A stretch of DNA of 64,000 nucleotides from Ornithodoros turicata. Lineage: Eukaryota > Arthropoda > Arachnida > Ixodida > Argasidae. A program made the position numbers and the translations under genes. Location: positions 34,788,573 to 34,852,572 of the forward strand of contig NC_088206.1 in assembly GCF_037126465.1 (NCBI RefSeq), in the 5' to 3' direction. Below the pieces are notes generated by a model. That model did no database searches. It was given only the letters and a program-made list of their open reading frames with translations, and was not told where the DNA came from. This document shows positions 46,660 through 56,124 of the stretch, piece by piece. Position 1 is the first letter of the stretch. Each line of letters opens with the position of its first letter.

Positions 46660-47848
46660 AACTTATCATATTTCATGAATTAAATTCCACAGTGCATGTA
46701 TATTTCTCGATCAGTTGCACTAGCCCAGACATAGTAAAAGAAGAAGAAAAGGCGTCTTTGACAAGCAACCGATTGGAGTGCGGAACAAATAAATAAATAT
46801 TTTTGTCAACACAGTTGTCCGTTTGTATGACTGGATAGGAAAAAATGAGCCGTCCAAGATAGGGCAAAACGGGAAATAGGGTAAGATAACTGATTGCGGC
46901 GGGATATGTCAAAGCGTTCGCGACACAGTGTCATCGACTTTTACAATCGCATTGGGGTTCACTGCCTGGGAGATAATACGAAGTCCTCGCGAAAAGCGAA
47001 TCTATTATCAGATGCCACAATGCAAACGAAAGATTTTACGAGCACGACGTGCTGGCCAAGTCTACATATCTAATCACATAGTCTTCGTAACACACGGCAC
47101 ACAAACGTATATGAAATAATTTCCAAGTGGCAATCAGATTTTGGGAGAAGCGGCTCACACAACAGCCATCAGAAGTGCTCAACCAATATACAATGAAGAT
47201 GAGCGTTATGCATAAACACAATGGGATATATGTTATATTGCGTAATTATAATAACCAGATCAGCGCAGGTCACACATAAACGTAGATCCAATTCACAAAA
47301 TATACTCGAGATTTCCCGTAACCATACAGAAAAACTATCACACTATTTTAGTGTCATAGCATCCGGGCACTACAAATGGAAAGGCCATACTTTAATTTTA
47401 TAAGTCTTTAGCTCATAACATTGTAAAACGCAAATTCCACATTTAAGATCATTTTCTTCTTTAAATTTTCAAAGTCAAAACTGCACGCTATTTCTTGCAT
47501 TTTTCTAAAGATATAGATTAAACATTTTTTAAAGCCATTTTTCTGAAGCCATTTTTTCATAGATTAAAAAGTTGCGTATATACTCACACGTACTATACAC
47601 GATATTTGATTGTGGATTAATTGCTAAAAGTTATCGGTTCACATTCAGGAGAAGTGGTGACTACCACACATCAGTAAGAGTTTAGTTACAATTTGAGCAG
47701 GTATTGCGATTTATGATCAGTGTTGTAGAATGTGTAATTTCACAATACGCAAGCTTTAGGTCGCTCACTTTGACGAGCACTCTTTCACGATGTCAGAGAA
47801 GTTATTCGAATGGATTGATATTTTCTGTATACACTCTAACATAATGCG
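46660..47848 (+). other. Left-arm remainder without clear genes
   Basis: Open frames of 60-79 codons exist on both strands (for example 46,673-46,912 minus and 46,928-47,119 plus) and are mirrored in the right arm. Their differences between arms are mostly non-synonymous and one start is GTG, so I do not call them genes. The left arm has 50 bp (about 47,522-47,571) that the right lacks, flanked by ATAGATT. Confidence 0.5.
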
Positions 47849-48005
47849 AATTCTGTATTTTCCGAAAGAAATTTACTTAAAACTCGAAGAAAGGGTCACC
47901 CGCGTCCTCGAAGACGTTTCGGCAACACGCCGGGCCGCGTTTCCCCAATGCCGTACCCGATACCGAACGCGATTCTGCGACCGACGCGTTAACGCGGTAC
48001 CGCAC
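47849..48005. other. 157-bp GC-rich palindrome centre
   Basis: The arms stop at ATAATGCG (47,841-47,848) and resume at CGCATTAT (48,006-48,013). The spacer is GC-rich in its last 125 bp (for example GCCGGGCCGCGTTTCCCC, GACCGACGCGTTAACGCGG), in sharp contrast with the AT-rich arms. It looks like foreign sequence or a remnant junction. Confidence 0.85.
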
Positions 48006-49143
48006 GCATTATGTTAGAGTGTATACAGAAAATATCAATCCATTCGAATAACTTCTCTGACATCGTGAAAGAATGCTCGTCAAGTGAGCGACCTAAAGCT
48101 TGCGTATTGTGAAATTACGCATTCTACAACACTGATCATAAATCGCAATACCTGTTCAAATTGTAATTAAACTCTTACTGATGTGTGGTAGTCACCACTT
48201 CTCCTGAATGTGAACCGATAACTTTTAGCAATTAATCCACAATCAAATATCTTGTATAGTACGTGTGAGTATATACGCAACTTTTTAATCTATATCTTTA
48301 GAAAAATGCAAGAAATAGCGTGCAGTTTTGACTTTGAAAATTTAAAGAAGAAAATGATCTTTAGTGTGGAATTTGCGTTTTACAATGTTATGAGCTAAAG
48401 ACTTATAAAATTAAAGTATGGCCTTTCCATTTGTAGTGCCCGGATGCGATGACACTAAAATAGTGTGATAGTTTTTCTGTATGGTTATGGGACATCTCGA
48501 GTATATTTTGAGAATTTGATCTACGTTTATGTGTGACCTGCGCTGATCTGGTTATTATAATTAATATAATATATCTTCCATTGTGTTTATGCATAACGCT
48601 CATCTTCATTGTATATTGGTTGAGCACTTCTGATGGCGGTTGTGTGATCCGCTTCTCCCAAAATCTGATTGCCACTTGGGAATTATTTCATATACGTTTG
48701 TGTGCCGTGTGTTACGAAGACTATGCGATTAGAAATGTAGACTTGGCCTGCACGTCGTGCTCGTAAAATCTTTCGTTTGCATTGTGGCGTCTGATAATAG
48801 ATTCGCTTTTCGCGAGGGCTTCGTATTATCTCCCAGGCAGTGAACCCCAATGCGATTGTAAAAGTCGATGACACTGTGTCGCGAACGCTTTGACTTATCC
48901 TGCCGCAATCAGTTACCTTGCCCTATTTATCGTTTTGCCCTATCTTGGACGGCTCATTTTTTCCTATCCTGTCATACAAACGGACAACTGTGTTGACAAA
49001 AATATTTATTTATTTGTTCTGCACTCCAATCGGTTGCTTGTCAAAGACGCCATTTCTTCTTCTTTTACTATGTCTGGGCTAGTGCAACTGATCGAGAAAT
49101 ATACATGCACTGTGGAATTTAATTCATGAAATATTATAAGTTT

Positions 49144-49296
49144 TCACATGTGATTAGTGATCCTTTTTGTAATCATAGACTGATGCATCATGTCTCTAAA
49201 TTTCAATGACCGATCCTTCTCCGGCAATTCTATCCTTTGGGTGTTGAACTTGTACGCAGTGTAGTCGAGAAAACCTATTTGGTGGTCGGGTCTCAT
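49144..49296 (-). other. Small ORF C, right arm (50 codons)
   Basis: Mirror of 46,506-46,658, open from ATG to TGA. It keeps the same start and stop in spite of nearby substitutions. All differences I can see change the amino acid, which argues against strong constraint. Confidence 0.3.
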
Positions 49297-49454
49297 TCCG
49301 TATGAGAATTCTTACACAAACTGTGGAATATTCGTTTCATTGGCGATCTTCAATCTAATCATAAGGTGTTTTCATTGTGATGCGCAGAATTCATTATAAT
49401 GATGACAAAGATTGCGTTTATTGTTTCAGTTATACACTTGTTTATTTCGATAAA

Positions 49455-49826
49455 TTACAGTTCTATTTCAAACTCTGAAGTTCTCGTTTGTTGTCTTCTT
49501 TGATGAATTCCGAAGACATTAAATAGTTTAGTCTGATTATTGGGCGCTTGAATCCAGCGTTGATTAACGCAGGCGCTATGTTGTCGCCGTGTTTGTTTTG
49601 CTTCAACAATTTGCACTTTGTTTCCTTTCTTTGTATGAAGATTCTTGAATGGCGTACAAGAGAGTATTAGATGAAAATCGTCCGGTGGTCCACCGCAATT
49701 GATATGTTTGTTGAGTTTCAACAGGTGATAATACATCAGACCTTGCACGACAATATTGAACTTCTGTTGATTCGACATCACTGACTGGTAGAAGAAAATA
49801 TTTGCGTTGCCGTGGTATTGGAACAC
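49455..49826 (-). pseudogene. ORF B, right-arm copy (start lost, 32-nt deletion)
   Basis: The left-arm ATG is GTG here, and 32 nt corresponding to about 46,150-46,181 are missing, which shifts the C-terminal half into another frame. One substitution (Ile to Asn near residue 9) is also visible. This copy could not make the left-arm protein. Confidence 0.75.
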
Positions 49827-49827
49827 A

Positions 49828-50289
49828 TCACGTGATAAGAATGTATGTACTTTCCATCTCAGATATGTGTAATTTCAACAAATCCGTAATGAAACGTGTG
49901 ATATAGACCGCTTGTATATGATAATTTGATCCGAGTGCTTTCTTGATGAAGGCAATGCCCATTGCAATGATTACAATTACATCTGGTCTAGTGTATTTCA
50001 ATTCTTCGTTAGCAAATCTAAAAAACTCCGCCATCAATCCCAATGGCCCTTCCGACGTTGATGTGCAGATATTTTTATAAGTGTTGTAGATTCGGCATAT
50101 AAATTCTTGCACCTTCAGTTCTGTAGTTTGTACCATATCCCCGAATACGACCATGTCTAGGACGTATTGAAATGCAGCGATAATGAAATCGTTTCGCGGC
50201 TCCTCCTTTTCGAAGCAGTTTTTTATCACATCTTCCCATGACTTATGGTATCGAGTACAAAATCTGTCCATCTTTTCAATGTAGAGCAA
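49828..50289 (-). CDS. ORF A, right-arm copy (intact, unknown)
   Basis: 153 codons, ATG to stop. The product is mostly helical by composition, with hydrophobic stretches around FIIAAFQYVLDMVVFGDMV and DVIVIIAMGIAFIKKAL, and scattered Cys. There is no signal peptide and no nucleic-acid-binding or catalytic motif that I can see. I do not recognise the family. It lies upstream of ORF B in the same orientation in both arms, with only 16 nt between them in the left arm. The start is the same ATG in both arms. Confidence 0.55.
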   Translation of the reverse strand: MLYIEKMDRFCTRYHKSWEDVIKNCFEKEEPRNDFIIAAFQYVLDMVVFGDMVQTTELKVQEFICRIYNTYKNICTSTSEGPLGLMAEFFRFANEELKYTRPDVIVIIAMGIAFIKKALGSNYHIQAVYITRFITDLLKLHISEMESTYILIT

Positions 50290-51544
50290 TTGTCTCTTCT
50301 GTTTTCAAGTGCACATCTACACTTCATTAAAGGCATATCTATGTTTATTTTATTGATTAAAATTTTATTATCTGGTTTAGAATGCTATAATCTCCACCTG
50401 TTGTGAGAATTATTGTTTTGATTTTGTTTCAAGTATTCACTCGACTGATATTCTATGAGTAGTGAACTTACCGCTCGAGATAATTATTGTCTTGCATTTG
50501 CTTCAATTCTTCACTCGATTGACATAAGTAAGTATCTCTAAGATGGGAATGCCTCATAACTCTGAGTTGCATTTCACATTTGATATTTCTGTGTGGTTCA
50601 TTAGAAATTTCTGTTGCAAGATGTTACAAAAATTGATGTAATTAGATTTGTTTCTCTTTTTGATTGAGTATCATTGCTACCAATTAATAATTTGGACTTT
50701 CTCTACATCTTCAATAACAATATCGCATCTCTACAAACTTAGCCGACTTGTCAACCACTTTGACGAAAGATTTCCGTTTCAGGGAAAGGATGCGAAAAGG
50801 TAGTGACCCCAGCGAGTGATATCGACATCTATTTGCACTGCACAATAAAATATATCGCCTTTGAACTCTCTTATCTGACATCTAGAGTGTCCCGTTTGCT
50901 GGACGAAGTAATACAGCCCCTAACCCTTTGAGTGATAAAGCATGGGCGGTGCTATGGTGACATAGATAGAGACATAAAGTCTCCCGGCTTTGAGGAAAAG
51001 AGTGAAAACCATGCATATTTCCTATGTCTTGGATACCTCCATCAAGGTTCGTAGTGTTTGATGAAAATTGTATATTGATCGATTTTATGTTGGTTCAATG
51101 ATAGATTATTTTCCTCTCTTGATGTTTACGTGTCGCCGCGTGTTCCTCTGTTCTCGCCTTTTTGATAGATTGATTAGCTATTATTTCTCTATGTGTTGGA
51201 TGGTGCGCAGGTTTCGCTCTCTATTAATTGTAGCTGTTGATTGTGTTGTTTCTCGTTATTTCCTTACGTCTATGCTGTTCACTTAATTAGAAATTAAAAG
51301 TTGAGTAATGCTGGAATATGAAATTGAGATCCCCTATTGCACTCGAAATGTTATGACAGATATGATGGTTCTCACGTCTCAGACTTTTTATAATACAGTT
51401 TGTAGTTTGATTGTCATCATAATGATTAAGAATATCTTCTTTGTACTGGTATAGATTTTATTTCTTCGTGTCGTTCGTGTTCCGTGGTCTTCCATACATC
51501 TATCGGCACCCGTCTTCAAGAAATCAGGGCAGATATCATTAGAT

Positions 51545-52225
51545 CTGGTTGTTGGCTAGGAGCGTGCTATGTGGTGAAGTTTTTAACATGTCTACTTTCT
51601 GATGAGTTTGATTTTTTCTTCTGATTTTCGAATGATAGGTTACTCTGTTGTTTGATTAGGAATATGTTCTTTGTAGTGGTATAGATTTTATTTCCTCTTG
51701 TGTTCGTGTCGTTCTTGTCGTTCGTGTTCCGTGGTCTTCCATACATCTATTAACAGCTGTCTTCAACAAATCAGGGTAGATATCATCAGATCTGGTTGTT
51801 GGCTAGGAGCGTGCTATGTGGTGAAGTTCATTTTTAACATGTCTATTTTCTGATGAGTTTGATTTTTTCTTCTGATTTTCTGAATGATAGGTTACTGTGT
51901 TGTTTGATTAGGAATATCTTCTTTGTAGTGGTATAGATTTTATTTCCTCTTGCGTTCGTGTCGTTCTTTGTTCTGTTTGTTGGCTAGGAGCGTGCTATGT
52001 GGTGAAGTGGAATATCTTCTTTGTATTGGTATAGATTTTATTTCCTCTTGTGTTCGTGTCCCATAGTCCTCCAGAGTCTCTGCTGTTCACATTTAACTGC
52101 ATACAACTATCAGAACTTCCCGCTATTGCACTGATGGTTCTCACGTATAGAATATTAGATGTTTTATAATACAATTTGTAATTTTGATTGTAATCGTATT
52201 GATTAAGAATATCTTCTTTGATTAA
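51545..52225 (-). repeat. Right-arm subterminal tandem repeats
   Basis: Inverted counterparts of the left-arm units: GTGCTATGTGGTGAAGT occurs near 51,564, 51,811 and 51,991. Unit number and order differ from the left arm, and the last part (52,080-52,225) is a diverged copy of arm sequence at 51,280-51,440. The array is therefore not a simple mirror of the left end. Confidence 0.8.
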
Positions 52226-53269
52226 ATGCGCTATCAATTCTGATTCATTGAAAACTTGTGATTACTGTTAATAAAAATATTGTGTTTGATTTGTGATACC
52301 TATTCAATGCTAATGTATCATACCTGTAATAAGTATATTCTTTGTTACGTGTATTGTGTCATATTGTGTAAGTTTTTCCCATTCACGCAGAGTCATAACA
52401 TAATTCCAAATGACTTTAATAAATATATTTGCACTTGTACTTTTGTGTATGGCTATCCTTTGCAGTAAAAAGCACACCTGTTGTAGCTGGAAAAATTACG
52501 ATTCAAGTCGACTCAGGCTGAAAAATGACGAAAGTCAGCGGCCCAGGCTGAATGGTAAACGCGCACGCAGCCCTCCGGCCACGCGACGCCCAAGTAGGAA
52601 AATTGTGAAAGAAGTCAGCCCAAGGTGAAGGGTAAGCACGCACGCAGCCCTCCGGTCACGCTCCGCCCGCCACAGCAGCCCTCCACCCGAGCACCGCCCA
52701 TCTGTCACGGGAAGGAAGTCGGCCCCAGTAGGAAAATGGTGGAAGAAGTCAGCCCAGGGTGAATGGTAAGCGCGCACGCAGCCCTCCGGTCACGCTCCGC
52801 CCACCACAGCAACCCTCCACCTGAGTACCGCCGTGTTACAGGTTGTGAAGGTTTTTCGGCTGGGTTTTTCTCCTTCACCTGATTGGCATCACAATTGGCA
52901 CAATTCCCAGCACTATTGGCTTTAATAAATACATCTAAACTTGAATAGCATTAATAAATATATCTTCACTTGTCCTTTTTTGTGTATGACCCTTCTTTGC
53001 ATGTCTCTGCATGTAAACCGCTCACCTGCTGTATCGGAAAAATATGTGAAGTCGGCCAAAAAAGTCTGCCCAGGCTGAAAAATGTGAGAGGGTAAGCGCG
53101 CACGCAGCCTTCCCCCGCCGATAATCGCGCGGACAACCCTCCGCACACGCGCCGCGCGGGGAAAAATACGCACAGGGACGCGCCGCGCAGGGAAAAATAC
53201 GCGCAGGGCTCGGGGGCAGGGGTGCCGTAGTTTCGCCCTGTCGAAGCCTGGACCAGACTTAATACTACT
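52226..53269. repeat. Repetitive GC-rich stretch with diverged tandem units
   Basis: The block CGCGCACGCAGCCCTCCGG recurs near 52,559, 52,633, 52,771 and (diverged) 53,097, each preceded by GTCAGCCCA-GGTGAA-GGTAAG. A TTTAATAAATA-AT-T-CACTTGT segment occurs at about 52,415 and 52,957, so a unit of about 540 bp may itself be duplicated. A 31-bp double repeat with GGGAAAAATACGC lies at 53,150-53,212. No gene is supported. Confidence 0.65.
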
Positions 53270-53611
53270 GCCAAGTTTCATCGTCGGGCAACCATCTGCA
53301 ACATCAGCGACGGAAAGCCTACATAAGCAGCTGACGTACCTCATTCCCTTGGGGCCCGGCACCTCGTCAACAACATCTAAGACATGCTCCTACTATTTCT
53401 ACAGGTGCTGCTCTTATCTTGTGATACCATGGCCGGGACAACATTGCACAAGGACGAGTTCTTCCCTACTTCGCTGGGTGACAGGATTTCAGTCCCAATG
53501 GCGGGCCAACAACTTTACCTTCCACCCAAACTAGAAGAGCCAAGTTTCATCGTCGGGCAACCATCTGCAACATCAGCGACGGAAAGCCTACATAAGCAGC
53601 TGACGTACCTC
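53270..53611 (+). repeat. 73-bp perfect direct repeat upstream of the LINE
   Basis: 53,270-53,342 and 53,539-53,611 look identical over 73 bp (starting GCCAAGTTTCATCGTCGGGC, ending GCTGACGTACCTC), 269 bp apart. Between them is CTACTATTTCTACAGGTGC, a good 3' splice site, and an open frame that runs into the LINE endonuclease remnant. Confidence 0.9.
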
Positions 53612-54411
53612 TCTATGCTTGATCTGGTATTTGTATCAAGTTGCATACTACAGAGTATTGAAGTAACGGTGGTAGAAGGAGTTTCAGACCACAAGGCAGT
53701 GCTTTTGAATGGTAGTTCTACTATACGATACTCTGGTCGACGATGCACGCGGGTTGTCAAGAATTTAGTGCTGCTAATGATAACAGTGTTCTCTTGCATC
53801 TGGAACATGCATGTCCTTGACAGCATAACCTGTGCATTCGATTCTCTGAATGTAAATGATATGTGGCCGAAATTTAAATCTGGTGTGCACTATTGTATGG
53901 AAGAATACATTCCTGACAAGGTGAAGATCGTTAATAAGCGGAATCCCTGAGTAACGCGGCAGATCATACAACTAAAACGACGATCACAGCGCTATCGTCG
54001 TACTGGCAAGACCGACGCATTTAAGGCTACTAAGATGGTTCTAAAATTAAAACTGCACAAGGCAAAACATCACTATTCGAACAATACAATGCAGGATTTC
54101 ATAAAATCTAACCCCAGGAAATTCTGGAGACACTTTCAAGAGAGTAGGAAATCAGTCGACACTTGTCCACAATGGCACACTCTTATCTGACCCTGAACAC
54201 ATTGCAGAAGCCTTCAAGCAGTTTTTTTTAATACTGTCTTTACGCCACACACGACTGAGGTATTCACCGGTCTTCCGATATCTGCCTCGAATGACATATC
54301 GCTGTCCAGGGCAGGAATATTAAATTTAATCACTAATCTCGATTCCAAAAACTCAACTAGCCCTGATCTAATACTAAATGAATTCTTGAGGAGATACGCA
54401 TCCATCGTTAC
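53612..54411 (+). pseudogene. LINE endonuclease C-terminus and linker
   Basis: The apurinic-type endonuclease ends with the conserved SDH (GVSDHKAVLL), here at about 53,684-53,710. The catalytic N-terminal part is missing. After a TGA at 53,948-53,950 the linker continues (LKRRSQRYRRTGKTDAFKAT) with further frame breaks. Its normal role is to nick target DNA before target-primed reverse transcription. Confidence 0.75.
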
Positions 54412-54566
54412 CCAAGCAGCACAATGTACTGAAAGTCGAGTGCAATATGGGTGGACGGTATGTGTCTTATCAATGTTCTTTAGTTTCACGAGTGTCTTCA
54501 AGGCCTTCCACATACCCGTCCACCCTTATTGCACTCGACTTCCAGTACATTGCGCTGCTTGGGTAG
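54412..54566. mobile_element. About 155-bp inverted-repeat element inside the LINE
   Basis: The left end CCCAAGCAGCACAATGTACT and right end (inverted) CCCAAGCAGCGCAATGTACT continue as inverted repeats for about 55 bp, including GAAGTCGAGTGCAATA and GGGTGGACGG. The LINE frame resumes immediately after it. It is non-coding, so a miniature non-autonomous transposon. Confidence 0.85.
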
Positions 54567-55039
54567 CCACTTTCTTTATCTTATCTATCAAAAGTCCCTG
54601 GCTGACTGTGATATTCCACAGGACTGGAAGCTAGCTAATGTTGTGCCTATTCACAAGACCGGATACTGAAGACGTGACTACTTACCGTCCGATATCTTTA
54701 ACAAGCCAGTCTTGTAAAATGCTAGAACACATCATAAGTTGTTATCTCATAGGGTATCTCGAAAATTTAAATCTTTTCTTCATTAATCAGCACGGCTTTC
54801 GGAGGGGTGTATCTACAACAACTCAGTTTCTCGAAACCATTCACGACTTCAGTGGAATGTTGAATCAGGGCGTACAAGTTGACGTTACATGCTTGGATTT
54901 TTGAAAAGCATTTGACACCATACCGCATGTTAAGCTAATAGATAAACTTCTCCGGGTAGGAATTAACACACGCATAGTTCAATGGACCGCTTCCTGCTTG
55001 TCAAAACGAACACAGTATGTTGAAATTAGCAACCAAAAG
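54567..55039 (+). pseudogene. LINE RT, first half
   Basis: Contains RT blocks 0-3 up to KRTQYVEISNQKK, then the gypsy element. Breaks: a frameshift near 54,655 and a TGA at 54,902-54,904 inside the F-x-KAFD block. The catalytic Asp of that block is present (KAFDTIPH). The second half is at 59,430-60,510. Confidence 0.85.
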
Positions 55040-55043
55040 AAAG

Positions 55044-55196
55044 TGTAGCAGCAGCGTCATAATCATCACCAGCACCGCCATCGGTTACGCGCAGCACTGC
55101 GCGTGACCCGAGCTTTCGTTTTCGGTTCATCGCCATTAACCGTCATTAAACCCATCAACCTCAGTAGAGCCTGGTCGCCCCATTTCTCGCTCTACA
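55044..55196 (+). repeat. 5' LTR (153 bp)
   Basis: Starts TGTAGCAGCAGCG, ends TCGCTCTACA (TG...CA). It is followed by AC and the PBS. No obvious TATA box; the motif TCAGTAGAGC near the end could be an initiator region. Inference only. Confidence 0.95.
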
Positions 55197-55198
55197 AC

Positions 55199-55216
55199 TG
55201 GTGACCCGAACGTGAT
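55199..55216 (+). promoter_or_regulatory. Primer-binding site (tRNA-Trp-like)
   Basis: TGGTGACCCGAACGTGAT, 2 bp after the LTR. The reverse complement ends in GGGTCACCA, as the 3' end of tRNA-Trp does; two positions in the middle differ from the animal tRNA-Trp sequence I know, so the primer assignment is likely but not certain. Confidence 0.75.
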
Positions 55217-55235
55217 GTTTTAGCGTTCCACCATC

Positions 55236-56105
55236 ATGAACGGTGACCAGCACTCCACCAGCTCTTCGCCTCCCAGCCGGCCACCGCCACTTCCACCGCT
55301 TGAGGCTTCTGTGGCACCGCTCCGCCTGCCGCCTTTCTCCATCTCCGACCCTCAGCTGTGGTTCGCGCAGGCGGAGGTTCTCTTCGACGGACGCCGCGTC
55401 ACTTCTCAAGACTCAAGGTTTGGCTACGCCATCGCAAACCTTCCTCCCGAAGCTGCGGCGGAAGTCCGCGACCTAATCATCCGCCCTCACCCCGAATTAC
55501 CCTACGACACCCTAAAGGACGAGTTAATTCGCCGCACGTCTGCTTCGGAGGAGCGGCGATTGCAGCAGCTTCTGAACAGGGAAGAGCTCGGCGATCGACG
55601 GCCCACACAGCTACTACGCCGCATGCGCGACCTCGCGGGCAACCCTACCACGGACGACTCACTACTACGCGAGCTCTTCCTACAACGTTTGCCCCACAAC
55701 GTACGCATGATCCTGGCCGCCGGCGAAAATTCCCGCCTGGATGACTTGGCGAAGATGGCGGACCGTATTATGGATTTTGCTGGCCTTCCATCTCCAGGAG
55801 CCGTTGCCGCCCGGGCCCCCCGCACCTCCCCTCCACCGGTGGACGTTGCAATCAATGCCATCAGCACGTCGCTCCAGCAACTCCAGACTACGGTGGCGGC
55901 CCTGGTGAACCGGGTGGACGCCATTCCCCCGCAGCGACCACGTTCCCCTCGGCGCCCGTTTTGCCGTCGCTGCTCGCCATCCCGTCAACGGTCTCCTTCG
56001 CCCTCTCAGCACCACTTCTGCTGGTATCATCGAAAATTCGGCGATGCCGCAAGGAACTGCCAGGCCCCTTGCTCGTGGCCGGGAAACGCTCCCCCCAACC
56101 ATTAA
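55236..56105 (+). CDS. gag: Gag of the CsRn1-type gypsy element
   Basis: 289 codons, ATG to TAA, intact. The N-terminus is Pro/Ser-rich; a helical capsid-like part follows ([19 protein letters not shown] through [18 protein letters not shown], about residues 33-165), then a Pro/Arg-rich region and a C-terminal zinc-knuckle variant [18 protein letters not shown] (residues 262-279), spaced C-x2-H-x9-C-x3-C. That CHCC box is characteristic of CsRn1-type elements. Gag forms the virus-like particle that packages the RNA. The stop is just downstream of a -1 frameshift site that leads into pol. Confidence 0.93.
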   Translation: MNGDQHSTSSSPPSRPPPLPPLEASVAPLRLPPFSISDPQLWFAQAEVLFDGRRVTSQDSRFGYAIANLPPEAAAEVRDLIIRPHPELPYDTLKDELIRRTSASEERRLQQLLNREELGDRRPTQLLRRMRDLAGNPTTDDSLLRELFLQRLPHNVRMILAAGENSRLDDLAKMADRIMDFAGLPSPGAVAARAPRTSPPPVDVAINAISTSLQQLQTTVAALVNRVDAIPPQRPRSPRRPFCRRCSPSRQRSPSPSQHHFCWYHRKFGDAARNCQAPCSWPGNAPPNH

Positions 56106-56124
56106 CGGCTGGCATGGCTGGGGG
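56081..56124 (+). promoter_or_regulatory. -1 ribosomal frameshift signal between gag and pol
   Basis: GGGAAAC at 56,081-56,087 is a canonical X-XXY-YYZ slippery heptamer, and the gag reading frame places GGA and AAC as codons, exactly the phase needed. Four to five nt downstream a stem can form between 56,092-56,101 (CCCCCAACCA) and 56,115-56,124 (TGGCTGGGGG): ten positions with one mismatch and a 13-nt loop. Slipping -1 enters the pol frame 16-18 nt before the gag stop. Pol has no start codon of its own at the expected place. Confidence 0.8.

Larger units (their letters stand above)
43407..52225. mobile_element. Giant palindromic (foldback-like) element with about 4.4-kb arms
   Basis: The left arm 43,407-47,848 and right arm 48,006 to about 52,225 are reverse complements. 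Paired positions sum to 95,854 near the centre (47,841 with 48,013) and about 95,766 further out because of small indels. Identity is about 97-98% in stretches I compared, plus a 32-nt and a 50-nt deletion in the right arm. The outer ends are tandem copies of a unit containing the terminal repeat of the 147-bp element at 23,896. The arms are AT-rich; the 157-bp centre is GC-rich. ORF A and ORF B occur once per arm. The left end is cut by the Penelope-like element, so a target duplication cannot be tested. No transposase is recognisable. Confidence 0.88.

Noticed and set aside
46673..46912. 79-codon ORF on the minus strand, mirrored at 48,890-49,129
   Set aside because: Open in both arms, but the differences between arms are nearly all amino-acid changing and it runs opposite to ORF A and ORF B.
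46928..47119. 63-codon ORF mirrored at 48,683-48,874
   Set aside because: It begins at GTG, overlaps another open frame, and the changes are non-synonymous.
43407..52225. Palindrome as a pure sequencing artefact (unsplit hairpin read)
   Set aside because: The arms differ by substitutions, a 32-nt and a 50-nt deletion and different outer repeat numbers, which an artefact would not produce easily. Not fully excluded; spanning reads are needed.
55502..55924. Minus-strand 140-codon frames across gag, and similar ones across pol
   Set aside because: They are GC-rich shadow frames opposite clearly coding gag and pol.
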